From NCBI GenBank assembly GCA_021804565.1, contig JAJZHK010000014.1:1-53947 (forward strand): a stretch of 53,947 nucleotides of DNA. Reading direction: 5' to 3'. How positions within the stretch are numbered: the first letter of the stretch is position 1; each line of letters begins with the position of its first letter. Below, in pieces: positions 1 through 8,938 of this stretch. The notes beneath the pieces are model-generated. The model was not told where the DNA came from. It was given only the letters and a program-made list of their open reading frames with translations, and did not search any database. The translations under genes were made by a program, and so were the position numbers. This stretch comes from Pseudomonadota bacterium. GTDB taxonomy: Bacteria; Pseudomonadota; Gammaproteobacteria; Pseudomonadales; Moraxellaceae.

Positions 1-837
1 CTGCAGCTGCGCCCGACAATGCCGGCGCAGTTCGCTCTCACCCAGGCTCCTGCGAGCATCGGCAGGCAGACCCAAAAAACCCATCAGGGCCGCCTGGCCA
101 CCAGGCAGCGATGCGTCATGGATTTCCCCCAGCGGGCCGCGTACACTGCGGCCTTCACCAGACAGCCCCAGCTGACGCCAGAAAGGGCGCTCATAGACGG
201 CGACGTATTTGCCTTGTGCAGCCATCCAGGTATCGGTCGCTTGCCAGGAGGCGCGCAGGGACGGCGGCAAGGGGGGTGAGAACTCGAGCTGCCCCGCCAA
301 GCGGGGTGGCAGCGCCAGCAAAACCTGCTGGAAGCGCCAGGATTGTTGCCGGGTTCCGGCGTTTGTGCTGCTGAACACTTCGATATCGCTGCCGCGATGG
401 CAGAGGCGATACACGCGCTGCGCGGTGATGATCTGTGTGCCCGACAAGCGCTCACGCAAGGCATCGAGCAAAGCGGCCATGCCGCCGCGCAGGCGCATCG
501 ACGTCGGTGCGCTCACATAGCCGGGCAGGCGTATCGGCGCCTCCTGCCAGGAGCGCTCGACCACGCAGTCGCCAGACTCGTACTGCGGGTAAGACTCCAG
601 CCCCAGCTCATCGATCAGGTGATCCAGCCTCGGCTGGAGCTCAGGCCAGAACCAGGATGGACCGAGGTCGAAGCGCTGCCGTGTGGCGGCGGCAGCCGGG
701 AGCGACAGAATGCGGCCGCCGAGCAGCTGACGTGCCTCCAGCAGCAGGCTGTTCCTGATGCCTTGCTGTTCAAGAAGATAGGCTGCGTAGAGGCCACTCA
801 AACCGCCGCCGATGATACCCACGGGTGCGCTCTGCAT
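1..837 (-). CDS. Flavin-containing amine oxidase family protein (partial, 3' end outside window)
   Basis: The reverse frame is open from an ATG at 837 to the window edge, so about 279 residues are visible and the C-terminus is missing. The N-terminus carries an FAD-binding Rossmann motif, GIIGGGLSGLYAA (residues 7-19), followed by GGRI (40-43) and GPSWFW near residue 60, the usual order in monoamine-oxidase-type flavoenzymes. Further on, WRFQQVLLALPPRLAG and the stretch around TWMAAQGKYVAVYERPFWR also fit that family. The substrate cannot be told. It starts about 40 bases after the SDR gene on the same strand, so the two are probably co-transcribed. Only a weak purine-rich stretch precedes the ATG. 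Confidence 0.82.
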   Translation of the reverse strand, partial: MQSAPVGIIGGGLSGLYAAYLLEQQGIRNSLLLEARQLLGGRILSLPAAAATRQRFDLGPSWFWPELQPRLDHLIDELGLESYPQYESGDCVVERSWQEAPIRLPGYVSAPTSMRLRGGMAALLDALRERLSGTQIITAQRVYRLCHRGSDIEVFSSTNAGTRQQSWRFQQVLLALPPRLAGQLEFSPPLPPSLRASWQATDTWMAAQGKYVAVYERPFWRQLGLSGEGRSVRGPLGEIHDASLPGGQAALMGFLGLPADARRSLGESELRRHCRAQLQ

Positions 838-879
838 ACGCCTGCCCTGCGTCAGGATGCCGTCCTTCGTCCGAGGGGT

Positions 880-1656
880 TCAGTTGCGTCCGGCCATCAC
901 CCCGCCGTCCACATCCCAGATAGCGCCGGTGACCCAGCTGGCCTTGTCGGAGAGCAAGAACATGACCGCTTCAGCAACATCTTGCGGCGTGCCGATACGA
1001 CCGATGGGGTGGAAGCTGTTGAAGGCCTGCAAGGCCTGGTCGACCTCCTCCTGGGCGATAAAGCCTTCGTAGATCGGTGTCTTCACAACCGCTGGGGATA
1101 CGGCATTGACGCGTATGCGATGAGGCGCCAGCTCCATGGCCAGGTGCTGGGTCAACGCATGGAGGCCGGCTTTGGCCATCGAATAGGCCGATGAGGGGGT
1201 GGCGGCGATGGCCTGACGGGCCCACATCGAGCCGATATTGACGATGGCACCGGGTCGATTTTGCGCCACCATTTGAGCGGCAACTTTTTGGCTGACAAAG
1301 AAAATGGCCTTGTTCAGCGCCATGTAGGCATCGTAGTCCTGTTCCTGGTGTTCGAGAAAAGGCTGGGGAAAGAAGATGCCGGCAGCGTTGACCAGGAGGT
1401 CCACATCGGCATGCTCTGTAGCGAGGCTTTGCAGCAGGCCAGCGAGTCCTTCACGATCGGCAAGGTCCGCGGTCAGCGCCCAGACGCGACCAAACTCGGC
1501 CAGCTTCTTGCGCGCCTGTTCGGTCTTGTCAGGATGACGGCCGACGATCACCACGCTGCCACCACCGGCGAGAACCCCCTGTGCCGTTTGCAGGCCGATG
1601 CCGCTGCTACCCCCGAGGACCAGCAATTTTTTGGCTTGGAATGTCGTGCTCATCAT
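880..1656 (-). CDS. SDR family NAD(P)-dependent oxidoreductase
   Basis: A 258-residue classical short-chain dehydrogenase. The cofactor glycine motif GGSSGIG lies at residues 15-21, NAAG near residue 89, the catalytic serine in NIGS, and the catalytic pair in YSMAK. Near the end, [12 protein letters not shown] is the usual SDR C-terminal region. The start is the first of two adjacent ATGs (1656 or 1653). The gene is divergent from a LysR regulator at 1886 and upstream of a flavin amine oxidase gene, so the three may form a small regulated oxidation module. The substrate is unknown. Confidence 0.9.
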   Translation of the reverse strand: MMSTTFQAKKLLVLGGSSGIGLQTAQGVLAGGGSVVIVGRHPDKTEQARKKLAEFGRVWALTADLADREGLAGLLQSLATEHADVDLLVNAAGIFFPQPFLEHQEQDYDAYMALNKAIFFVSQKVAAQMVAQNRPGAIVNIGSMWARQAIAATPSSAYSMAKAGLHALTQHLAMELAPHRIRVNAVSPAVVKTPIYEGFIAQEEVDQALQAFNSFHPIGRIGTPQDVAEAVMFLLSDKASWVTGAIWDVDGGVMAGRN

Positions 1657-1820
1657 GCACCTCTGTGCTTGTGTGGATAGAAAGTGCCCGGGCCTGAACG
1701 GCTGGCGGCCATGCCAGGGTCTCTGAAATAAAAGAAAAACTATATTTCAAAAGCCAGACTAAGGATGCTGTGATCCGCAGATGGCGCCTGTCCGTCGGAT
1801 CAATATCCAGGAACAAAGCT

Positions 1821-1861
1821 ATTCTTGATGCATTTGATAGAATCTTCCAATCAGATAAAGT
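1821..1861 (+). promoter_or_regulatory. Candidate LysR-gene promoter with overlapping operator dyad
   Basis: The AT-rich gap between the SDR and LysR genes holds an inverted repeat, ATTCT (1821-1825) and AGAAT (1839-1843), spaced 13 bases, a plausible LysR-type binding site. A forward -35 TTGATA (1834-1839) and -10 TAAAGT (1856-1861), spaced 16, overlap its right arm. That placement fits autorepression of the LysR gene and control of the divergent SDR gene. This is inference from motif position only. Confidence 0.4.
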
Positions 1862-1885
1862 ATCCGTGATGCAAAGAAAAAATTT

Positions 1886-2812
1886 ATGATCACAAGAATG
1901 CCCGTGCACCTCAATGCCTTGCGGGCTTTTGAGGCCAGTGCTCGTCATCAGAGCTTTTCAGCGGCAGCTGCTGAACTGCATGTCACGCCTGCAGCCGTCG
2001 GCCAGCTGGTGCGTACCTTGGAGGACTGGCTGGGCCTGACCCTGTTCCATCGTGGCGCCGGGGGGCGAGCCCGATTGACCCTGACCGATGCGGCGGAGCG
2101 GGCCCTGGTCGACATCCGGGCAGGTTTCGACAGCCTGTCGATAGGTCTGGCCAAGTTGCAGGAGAGCTCGGTTAACGGAATGCTGACCGTGACCGTCAGC
2201 CCGGCTTTTGCTGCCAAATGGCTGCTGCCGCGCATCGATCGATTTCAGAGTGCCTGGCCGGACACCGATGTGCGCCTGGAGACCAGTCTCAAGGCGGTGG
2301 ATTTTGTCGCGCAAAGGATAGACATCGGCGTGCGTTATGGATCCGGGCACTGGCCGGGTCTGCAGGCGGAGAAGCTCCTTGACGAGGAGGTCTATCCGGT
2401 GTGTTCGCCACGTCGTCTCGATGAGCATCGGCGCTTGGCGCAGCCTGCTGATCTGCTCGGCGAAATGCTGATTCACGACCTGTCTATGGACAGCCATGCC
2501 AGCTTTCCGACCTGGGATGTCTGGTTGGCGCAGGCCGGGGTGGTCGGGGCAGTCCGCCCGCGTGGCTTGCAGATCAACAACTCGGCTGCCGTTCTGCAGG
2601 CGGCGATCGAGGGGCAGGGGATCGCGCTGGCGCGTAGCGTCATGGCCCGTGATGATCTCAAGGCCGGTCGGCTGCTGCGCTTATTTGCGGACATCCAGGT
2701 GCCCTCCAGCCTGGCCTACTACATCGTCTACCGGCCGGACAGCGCCAACTTGCCGAGGCTGCATGCTTTTCGTGACTGGCTGTTGCAAGAGGCGGCCGGC
2801 TCGCCGGCCTGA
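1886..2812 (+). CDS. LysR family transcriptional regulator, GcvA-like
   Basis: A 308-residue regulator. The N-terminal winged helix-turn-helix (about residues 5-65) begins MPVHLNALRAFEASARHQ, with the recognition region AAAELHVTPAAVGQLVRTLE, as in the GcvA subgroup. The rest is a periplasmic-binding-like effector domain (about 95-300). An alternative start is the ATG at 1898, which aligns better with GcvA-type proteins; neither has a clear Shine-Dalgarno. It is divergent from the SDR/amine-oxidase pair and is the natural candidate to control it. The effector is unknown. A strong terminator follows directly. Confidence 0.9.
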   Translation: MITRMPVHLNALRAFEASARHQSFSAAAAELHVTPAAVGQLVRTLEDWLGLTLFHRGAGGRARLTLTDAAERALVDIRAGFDSLSIGLAKLQESSVNGMLTVTVSPAFAAKWLLPRIDRFQSAWPDTDVRLETSLKAVDFVAQRIDIGVRYGSGHWPGLQAEKLLDEEVYPVCSPRRLDEHRRLAQPADLLGEMLIHDLSMDSHASFPTWDVWLAQAGVVGAVRPRGLQINNSAAVLQAAIEGQGIALARSVMARDDLKAGRLLRLFADIQVPSSLAYYIVYRPDSANLPRLHAFRDWLLQEAAGSPA

Positions 2813-2814
2813 TG

Positions 2815-2848
2815 GCACCCGGCTGCATCGTGCCGGGTGCATTTTTTT
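2815..2848 (+). terminator. Rho-independent terminator after LysR gene
   Basis: Perfect 8-bp stem, GCACCCGG (2815-2822) and CCGGGTGC (2833-2840), with a 10-base loop, followed by seven T residues (2842-2848). It starts two bases after the LysR stop codon and separates that gene from the trp operon. Confidence 0.92.
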
Positions 2849-2867
2849 GTCGGCCGGCTCTGAAAAG

Positions 2868-2897
2868 CTGCCCGATCCGGTCACCAGCGTTTATAAT
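2868..2897 (+). promoter_or_regulatory. Promoter of the trpF-trpB-trpA run
   Basis: A consensus -10 TATAAT at 2892-2897 lies 30 bases before the trpF GTG. The -35 is poor (CTGCCC at 2868-2873, spacer 18). It follows the LysR terminator. I see no leader peptide or trp attenuator in the short stretch before trpF. Confidence 0.6.
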
Positions 2898-2927
2898 GCA
2901 GGGCTGGTCTCATGGAGCGCTTGTGCG

Positions 2928-3560
2928 GTGACTTACCGGCCACGTATCAAGATTTGCGGACTGCGCAATGTGGAAGATGCTTGCTACGCTGCGAGCCTGG
3001 GGGTCGATGCCCTGGGTCTGGTGTTCTATCCGCCGAGCCCGCGCCATGTCAGTCTTGAGCAGGCCCAGGCCATCGTGGCGGCGCTGCCGCCTTTTGTCAG
3101 TGTCGTCGCTTTGCTGGTCAATCCTGAACGTGAGCAGCTTGAGACGCTTTTAGCATCGCTGTCTGTTGATGTGCTGCAGTTTCATGGCGATGAAGACGAA
3201 GTCTTTTGCCGTTCCTTTGCCCGACCTTATGTGAAGGCCTTGGCGGTCGATGGGGGGCATGATCTGCAGGCGCGTATGCAGTCCTACCCCAGTGCGCAGG
3301 GTTTTTTGCTGGATACCAGCCACCCCGATCTGCGTGGGGGGACGGGGCAGTGCTTTGACTGGAGCTTGTTTCCCCGCACCAGCTCACGGCCACTGATCCT
3401 TGCCGGTGGCCTGCGCCCTGACAACGTTGCGCAGGCCATCCATAGGCTGAAACCCTATGCCGTCGATGTCAGTGGTGGGGTAGAATCATCCCGAGGCGTC
3501 AAAAGTCAGGCTTTGATGCGTGCATTTGTCGAAGGAGTAGGGTGTGTCCACAAAGATTGA
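2928..3560 (+). CDS. trpF: Phosphoribosylanthranilate isomerase
   Basis: Isomerises N-(5-phosphoribosyl)anthranilate in tryptophan synthesis. The 210-residue product starts at a GTG (2928), the only plausible start in frame close to the conserved beginning. The family motif KICGLR supplies the catalytic cysteine (C10), the general acid aspartate is in LLDTSHPD (about D129), and the C-terminal phosphate-binding loops LAGGLRPDN and DVSGGVE are present. The reading frame stays open far upstream inside the LysR gene, but that part is not TrpF. trpB begins 17 bases before its stop, so the two are translationally coupled. Confidence 0.96.
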   Translation: MTYRPRIKICGLRNVEDACYAASLGVDALGLVFYPPSPRHVSLEQAQAIVAALPPFVSVVALLVNPEREQLETLLASLSVDVLQFHGDEDEVFCRSFARPYVKALAVDGGHDLQARMQSYPSAQGFLLDTSHPDLRGGTGQCFDWSLFPRTSSRPLILAGGLRPDNVAQAIHRLKPYAVDVSGGVESSRGVKSQALMRAFVEGVGCVHKD

Positions 3561-4755
3561 TTATGCTCATTTCCCTGATGAGAACGGCCATTTCGGTCCT
3601 TACGGCGGACGTTTCGTTTCAGAAACGCTGATGGAAGCGCTTGAGCAGCTGAGTTCGATCTATGAGCGCTATCGCCATGATCCCGACTTTATCGCCGCCT
3701 TTGATCATGACATGACCCACTATGTCGGTCGCCCCTCACCTTTGTACTTCTGTGAGCGCTGGACGCGCGAGCTGGGTGGCGCCAGGATCTATCTGAAGCG
3801 TGAAGACCTCAATCATACCGGGGCTCACAAGGTCAATAACACCATAGGTCAGGCCTTGCTGGCGCAACGTTCGGGCAAAAGCCGGGTCATCGCTGAAACC
3901 GGTGCCGGTCAGCATGGCGTGGCGACGGCGACAATCGCCGCTCGCCTGGGGCTGAGCTGTACCATCTACATGGGCGCTGACGACGTTCAGCGTCAGGCGA
4001 TGAATGTGTACCGGATGAAGCTTCTCGGTGCGCACGTGGTGCCGGTGACCTCCGGTTCGCGCACCCTCAAAGACGCCATGAACGAAGCGATGCGGGACTG
4101 GGTGACCCATGTCGATGACACCTACTACATCATCGGTACGGTGGCCGGTCCACACCCTTATCCCATGCTGGTCCGTGATTTTCAGGCGATCATCGGTCGT
4201 GAGGCCCGCCAGCAGTGCCTGGAGCAGACCGGGCGACTGCCGGATGCGCTGGTCGCCTGTGTCGGCGGCGGCTCCAATGCGATCGGGCTGTTCCATCCTT
4301 TTTTGGCCGACGCGCAGGTGCGCATGTACGGCGTCGAGGCGGCCGGTGATGGTCTGGCCAGTGGCCGTCATTCGGCCCCTTTGAGCCGTGGTCAGCCGGG
4401 CGTCCTGCATGGCAATCGCACCTACCTCATGGAAGATGCCCATGGCCAGATTCTGGAAACGCATTCGATTTCAGCGGGTCTCGATTACCCGGGTGTGGGT
4501 CCTGAACACGCCTGGCTCAAGGACCTGGGACGTGTCGAGTATGTCAGTGTCACCGACGAACAGGCGCTGACCGGCTTTCGCCGGCTGACCCGGGTCGAGG
4601 GCATCATACCGGCTCTTGAGTCCAGTCATGCCCTGGCCTATGTCGAAGAGCTTGCGCCGCGTATGGGAAAAGATGAGATACTGTTGTGCAACCTGTCCGG
4701 GCGTGGCGACAAGGATCTTCTGACCGTCGCTAAACTCGATGGCATACAACTGTAA
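3544..4755 (+). CDS. trpB: Tryptophan synthase beta subunit
   Basis: PLP enzyme that condenses indole with serine; it works as an alpha2-beta2 complex with TrpA. The 403 residues are full length. The PLP lysine is in HTGAHKVNN (K96), the phosphate-binding loop is GGGSNAIG, and [12 protein letters not shown] marks the usual N-terminus. The start is a GTG overlapping the end of trpF, with GAAGGAG just upstream. trpA follows after 11 bases. Pseudomonas keeps trpBA elsewhere with the regulator trpI, so the trpFBA order here is the older arrangement. Confidence 0.97.
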   Translation: MSTKIDYAHFPDENGHFGPYGGRFVSETLMEALEQLSSIYERYRHDPDFIAAFDHDMTHYVGRPSPLYFCERWTRELGGARIYLKREDLNHTGAHKVNNTIGQALLAQRSGKSRVIAETGAGQHGVATATIAARLGLSCTIYMGADDVQRQAMNVYRMKLLGAHVVPVTSGSRTLKDAMNEAMRDWVTHVDDTYYIIGTVAGPHPYPMLVRDFQAIIGREARQQCLEQTGRLPDALVACVGGGSNAIGLFHPFLADAQVRMYGVEAAGDGLASGRHSAPLSRGQPGVLHGNRTYLMEDAHGQILETHSISAGLDYPGVGPEHAWLKDLGRVEYVSVTDEQALTGFRRLTRVEGIIPALESSHALAYVEELAPRMGKDEILLCNLSGRGDKDLLTVAKLDGIQL

Positions 4756-4766
4756 GGTTTTTCAGG

Positions 4767-5579
4767 ATGAATCGTATCGAAGTGTCTTTTGCGGCATGGC
4801 GGCAGACGGGTCATAAAGCGCTCATCCCTTATGTCACGGCGGGGGATCCCCGTCCCGAGGTCAGTGTCGGCCTGATGCATGCTATGGTCGAAGCCGGGGC
4901 GGACCTGATCGAACTGGGCGTGCCTTTCTCCGACCCTATGGCGGATGGACCGGTGATCGCCCACGCGCATGAACGTGCTTTGCGGCATGGCGTGACTTTG
5001 CGCGATGTTCTCGATATGGTGCAAAGTTTTCGCCAGAAAGATGCGCAGACGCCGGTGGTCCTGATGGGTTATCTCAACCCGGTCGAGGCCATGGGCTATG
5101 AGGCTTTTGCGCAGCGCGCTGCCCAGGCCGGTGTCGATGGCGTGCTGACGGTCGATATGCCGCCTGAGGAAGCCGATGAGCTCATCCAGGCCTTGCAAGC
5201 GCATGACATCGCCCCTATCTTTTTGTTGTCGCCGACCACCAGCCTGACGCGTGCGGCCCGTATCGCTGCCAAAGGCCGCGGTTATCTGTACTACGTCTCG
5301 CTCAAAGGCGTCACCGGTGCCGCCCATCTCGATGCCGAGGTGGTGCGTGAGCGCGTCGAGTCCTTGCGCCATGTGGTCTCCCTGCCTCTGGGGGTCGGCT
5401 TTGGAATCAAGGATGCAGCCAGCGCCGCCGCCGTTGCTGGTGCTGCCGATGCCGTGGTCGTCGGTAGCGTCCTGGTGCAGGCTTTGGCCGAGCACCAGGA
5501 TGAACCGGAGCAGGCGATCCGTCTGATTGCAGCCACCTTGGCGGCGATGCGTTCCGCCATCGATGCCCGGGAGGCATGA
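4767..5579 (+). CDS. trpA: Tryptophan synthase alpha subunit
   Basis: Cleaves indole-3-glycerol phosphate to indole, which is channelled to TrpB. It has 270 residues, a TIM barrel of normal length. The catalytic acids are at the canonical positions E49 and D60 in [14 protein letters not shown]. The phosphate-binding region [26 protein letters not shown] is complete. An ATG start lies 11 bases after trpB. The accD start codon follows its stop after one base. Confidence 0.97.
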   Translation: MNRIEVSFAAWRQTGHKALIPYVTAGDPRPEVSVGLMHAMVEAGADLIELGVPFSDPMADGPVIAHAHERALRHGVTLRDVLDMVQSFRQKDAQTPVVLMGYLNPVEAMGYEAFAQRAAQAGVDGVLTVDMPPEEADELIQALQAHDIAPIFLLSPTTSLTRAARIAAKGRGYLYYVSLKGVTGAAHLDAEVVRERVESLRHVVSLPLGVGFGIKDAASAAAVAGAADAVVVGSVLVQALAEHQDEPEQAIRLIAATLAAMRSAIDAREA

Positions 5580-5580
5580 G

Positions 5581-6447
5581 ATGAGCAGCAGCTGGCTCGA
5601 GAAGATACTGCCGAATGTGCTCGGTAATGCCGATGAGCGACGCCGGGCCAACGTGCCCGAAGGGCTTTGGCGCAAGTGCCCCAAGTGTGACTCGGTGCTC
5701 TACACCCCTGAGCTGGAGCGTAACTTTCATGTCTGCCCGCGCTGCGATCATCATCTGCGCATCGGTGCCAGAGCGCGTATCGACATGTTCCTGGATAGCG
5801 AGATGCGCCAGTACCTGGCCGAGGATCTGGTGCCTGAGGATATCCTCAAGTTCAAAGACAGCAAGCGCTACAAAGATCGCCTGAACGCGGCGCAGCGCGA
5901 GACGGAAGAGCAGGATGCGCTGGTCGTATGCCAGGGACACTTGCAGGGACTGCCGCTGGTGGTGGTGGCTTTTGAGTTCAGCTTTATGGGCGGCTCGATG
6001 GGCCAGGTGGTGGGCGGGCGTTTTGTGCGTGCCGTCGACGTCTGCCTGGAGCACCGCATCCCTTTGGTCTGCTTTTCTGCCAGCGGCGGTGCGCGCATGC
6101 AGGAGGCACTCTTTTCCCTGATGCAGATGGCGAGGACCTCGGCAGCCCTGGAGCGTATGCGGCAAAAGGGCATCCCCTTCATTTCGGTGCTGACCGATCC
6201 CGTCTATGGCGGTGTTTCCGCCAGCTTGGCCATGCTGGGTGATCTCAATGTGGCCGAGCCCAATGCTCTCATCGGCTTTGCCGGACCACGGGTCATCGAG
6301 CAAACGGTGCGGCAGAAGCTCCCGGAAGGTTTTCAGCGTTCCGAGTTTCTCTTGCGTCATGGCGCCATCGATATGATCATTCATCGTCATCACCTGCGTG
6401 ATAGCTTGCACAGGCAGCTGGCGAAGATGACCCACTATCCGGTCTGA
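5581..6447 (+). CDS. accD: Acetyl-CoA carboxylase carboxyltransferase subunit beta
   Basis: Beta half of the carboxyltransferase that makes malonyl-CoA for fatty-acid synthesis, partner of AccA. The 288-residue protein has the N-terminal zinc ribbon with cysteines C33, C36, C52 and C55 (CPKC and CPRC), then the crotonase-like core with [10 protein letters not shown] and GGVSAS. The ATG at 5581 is preceded by GGAGG within the end of trpA; the longer open frame beginning at 5527 lies inside trpA. The order trp-accD-folC is conserved in Pseudomonadales. Confidence 0.97.
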   Translation: MSSSWLEKILPNVLGNADERRRANVPEGLWRKCPKCDSVLYTPELERNFHVCPRCDHHLRIGARARIDMFLDSEMRQYLAEDLVPEDILKFKDSKRYKDRLNAAQRETEEQDALVVCQGHLQGLPLVVVAFEFSFMGGSMGQVVGGRFVRAVDVCLEHRIPLVCFSASGGARMQEALFSLMQMARTSAALERMRQKGIPFISVLTDPVYGGVSASLAMLGDLNVAEPNALIGFAGPRVIEQTVRQKLPEGFQRSEFLLRHGAIDMIIHRHHLRDSLHRQLAKMTHYPV

Positions 6448-6452
6448 TCGAC

Positions 6453-7706
6453 TTGGACCCTGACGTCAGTCGCTTGCAGTCGCGCTTGGCAGCGCTTGCT
6501 GAGCAAACAGGGCCAGGCATAGAGCTGGGCCTCGAGCGGGTCGGTGAAGTTGCCAGGCGGATGCGCCTGCATCCAGGCCGAGCGAAAGTGATCACCGTGG
6601 CCGGTACCAATGGCAAGGGATCGACGGTCATCGCCATGGATGCCTTGTTGCGTGGCCATGGCTGGCGTGTCGGTCGCTATATGTCGCCGCATCTGCTTGA
6701 TTTCAGAGAGCGCGCCTGCCTGGATGGCCAGATGTATTCGGCAGCACAGTGGCTGCAGGCCCTGGATAGGGTGGCGGCGCATCAGGACGGTGTGCGCCTG
6801 AGCTATTTTGAAGTGAGCACGCTGGCTGCCCTGCACCTGCTGATGCACAGTGATCTCGATGCCTGGGTGCTCGAGGTGGGTCTGGGGGGGCGACTGGATG
6901 CGGTCAATATCATCGATCCCGACGTCGCTGTCATCACCAGCATAGGTCTGGATCATGTCGAGTATCTGGGGGCGACGCGCGAGCTCATCGCCCGAGAAAA
7001 AGCCGGTATCTTGCGCGCGGGCCGACCGTGCTTCATCGGTGATAGCGATCCACCACTCAGCTTGCGCGAGGCGGTGAGTCGCCTCGCTGCCCCGGCCATG
7101 TGGCTGTGCGATGAGGCCAGGATCGTCAGCCGGCCGCAGGACTGGGACTTGTACGCCGGGCCGCAGGCATGGCAGCATCTGCCACGACCGCGACTGGCCG
7201 TAGAGAATGTGGCCCTGGCGCTGGCGGCCTTGCCGGCACTGATCGCTGAACCCAGCCGGGCAGCCGTCGACCAGGCGATGCAAGAGATGCAGCTGGCTGG
7301 CCGTATGCAGACCTGGTCTCAGGATGCCCGGGTGCTGCTTGATGTGGCGCACAACCCGCACGGCGCCGCCTTTCTCTGCCAGCAGCTCAAACAGCAAAGC
7401 GTCTCTGGCCGGGTCTGGGTCGTCATTGGCATGCTCGCCGACAAGGACCGGATCGCCACGGTACAAGCCCTGGCGACGGTCGCCGATGGTTTTTATCCCT
7501 GCAGCCTCGCTGTCGAACGTGGTGGTCGTGTCGAGGATCTGGTCAAGGCCATCGCCCTCTGCGATGTTCCTTGCCACGGACACTTTGCCAGCCCGGAGCA
7601 GGCTCTGGCGGCCTGTCGGGCACAGGCGGCAAGCGATGATCGTATCATCGTCGTCGGCTCGTTTTATACCGTAGCGGCCATACTGGCGCTCGATTGTCAA
7701 AGTTGA
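6453..7706 (+). CDS. folC: Bifunctional dihydrofolate synthase / folylpolyglutamate synthase
   Basis: Adds glutamate to dihydropteroate and to tetrahydrofolates. It has 417 residues with the Mur-ligase P-loop TVAGTNGKGST, the domain-entry motif PHLLDFRER, and the lysine motif AREKAGIL that holds the carbamylated residue. The likely start is a TTG at 6453, five bases after accD. A TTG at 6474 is also possible, but the region just after it matches the family N-terminus, so little can be removed. No strong Shine-Dalgarno is visible, suggesting coupling to accD translation. Confidence 0.94.
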   Translation: MDPDVSRLQSRLAALAEQTGPGIELGLERVGEVARRMRLHPGRAKVITVAGTNGKGSTVIAMDALLRGHGWRVGRYMSPHLLDFRERACLDGQMYSAAQWLQALDRVAAHQDGVRLSYFEVSTLAALHLLMHSDLDAWVLEVGLGGRLDAVNIIDPDVAVITSIGLDHVEYLGATRELIAREKAGILRAGRPCFIGDSDPPLSLREAVSRLAAPAMWLCDEARIVSRPQDWDLYAGPQAWQHLPRPRLAVENVALALAALPALIAEPSRAAVDQAMQEMQLAGRMQTWSQDARVLLDVAHNPHGAAFLCQQLKQQSVSGRVWVVIGMLADKDRIATVQALATVADGFYPCSLAVERGGRVEDLVKAIALCDVPCHGHFASPEQALAACRAQAASDDRIIVVGSFYTVAAILALDCQS

Positions 7707-7707
7707 G

Positions 7708-8415
7708 GTGTTTGTGGAGCGTGCGATCAAGCAAAGAATCCTGGGCGCTATCGTGCTGTTGACCGGCTGCGCCGTCCTCTTGCCTGTGGTTCTCGATGGC
7801 AGTGGCACCTTGCATCAGATGCACGAGGTGCCGATGCCGCCTCGCCCGAGCCTGCCGCCGCCGGCGGCGGCTCAGTTGCCATGGACACCGCCGGCGACGG
7901 TGGCCAGTCTTCCGCCACCCCCCCCCGTGGCGCCACCGGCAGCTGCGGCAGCGCTGGCGACGGTGCCTGCAGCAGGGGCTCCTGCGGTCACGATGCCAAG
8001 TCTGAAGATGAGCCCTGGGGCGGAGCCGCTGCAAGCGCAGCCGGTGGCCAGGAAAGCGCCGCAGGTCCTTGAGCATCGGCCCGTGCGGGCAGTGGCGGCG
8101 CCGGTGCAAGCCGATCTCAGGCCTGCCCCTGTCGCGCAAGTTCCCTGGACGGGGAAGCCTGAGGAGCGCGATCCGGTCGATATGTTGCCGGACATGTGGA
8201 CGGTGCAGGTGGCCAGCCTGAACAGCGAGGCGGCGGCTATCGAGCTGAAGAGCAAGCTCGAACACGCCCATGAGCATGCGTATACCCGACATGTGGGCAA
8301 ATTCTTCAAGGTCTTCGTCGGTCCGCAATTGAGCAAGGTGAAGGCTGAAAAAACGAAACAGGACCTGCAAACGCAAGGTATTCAGGGTTGGTTGCAGCCC
8401 TATGCCGTACAATGA
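7708..8415 (+). CDS. SPOR-domain inner membrane protein (DedD-like)
   Basis: A 235-residue protein with a short cytoplasmic N-terminus and one membrane segment (about residues 12-30, LGAIVLLTGCAVLLPVVL). A long proline/alanine-rich linker (about 45-150) follows, then a C-terminal SPOR domain (about 165-233) beginning WTVQVASLNSEAAA. SPOR domains bind denuded peptidoglycan at the septum, so a role in cell division like DedD is likely. The start is a GTG at 7708, one base after folC; a GTG at 7714 is an alternative. Position between folC and cvpA is conserved. Confidence 0.88.
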   Translation: MFVERAIKQRILGAIVLLTGCAVLLPVVLDGSGTLHQMHEVPMPPRPSLPPPAAAQLPWTPPATVASLPPPPPVAPPAAAAALATVPAAGAPAVTMPSLKMSPGAEPLQAQPVARKAPQVLEHRPVRAVAAPVQADLRPAPVAQVPWTGKPEERDPVDMLPDMWTVQVASLNSEAAAIELKSKLEHAHEHAYTRHVGKFFKVFVGPQLSKVKAEKTKQDLQTQGIQGWLQPYAVQ

Positions 8416-8429
8416 GCTGAAGGTCGAGC

Positions 8430-8915
8430 ATGCAGATCGATAGCCTGATCCCCCTGGTGATCCTGATCTCGGCCCTCTATGGCGTTTTTCGAGGTCTGGT
8501 GCGCGAGGTCTTCTCCTTGCTGGCGTGGATACTCGCCTGGTGGGTGGCGCGCCATGGTTCAGCCCAGCTGGTCCCGATGCTGGCGCCCTGGATTCATACC
8601 CCCTCACTGCGTATGGCGACAGCGTTTTTGGGTTTATTGCTGGCCACTTGGTTATTGGCGTCACTGATCGCCTATGCTGTGCAGGCCATGATCGGCCACC
8701 TTGGTCTGACGTGGACGGATCGCCTGCTCGGCGCCGTCTTTGGCTTGGCACGTGGGGTCTTGATGTGTATCGTGGCGCTGATCGTGCTGGCCCCCTATGT
8801 ACAGGGGGATCCGTGGTGGAAGTCCTCGCCCTGGGTGGCGACCCTCATGCATTTTGCTCCCGAGACACGGCAGTTGGGTGAGCATCTGGAACGTCTTTCG
8901 CGCTCTGCGATGTAG
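8430..8915 (+). CDS. cvpA: CvpA family inner membrane protein
   Basis: A 161-residue membrane protein with about four hydrophobic segments (roughly residues 5-20, 28-45, 62-85 and 103-123). The family signature [19 protein letters not shown] is at the N-terminus. CvpA was named for colicin V production in E. coli and is commonly linked to envelope stress tolerance; its biochemical role is unsettled. It lies between the SPOR-domain gene and purF, the usual place. Confidence 0.92.
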   Translation: MQIDSLIPLVILISALYGVFRGLVREVFSLLAWILAWWVARHGSAQLVPMLAPWIHTPSLRMATAFLGLLLATWLLASLIAYAVQAMIGHLGLTWTDRLLGAVFGLARGVLMCIVALIVLAPYVQGDPWWKSSPWVATLMHFAPETRQLGEHLERLSRSAM

Positions 8916-8938
8916 CGCCTGATTCAGCGAGGTATAAT

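Noticed and set aside
343..1194. Long forward open frame of 283 codons
   Set aside because: It lies antisense to the amine oxidase and SDR genes, whose motifs are unmistakable, and its own translation has no family features.
2496..2927. N-terminal extension of trpF into the LysR gene
   Set aside because: The frame is open, but it crosses a strong terminator and a promoter, and TrpF similarity begins only at the GTG at 2928.
6435..7808. Reverse-strand open frame of 457 codons over folC
   Set aside because: Shadow of folC; FolC motifs are complete on the forward strand and the reverse product shows no recognisable domain.
8933..8938. TATAAT immediately before the purF ATG
   Set aside because: As a -10 it would start transcription inside the coding sequence and no -35 is present; GAGG next to it serves as the ribosome-binding site.
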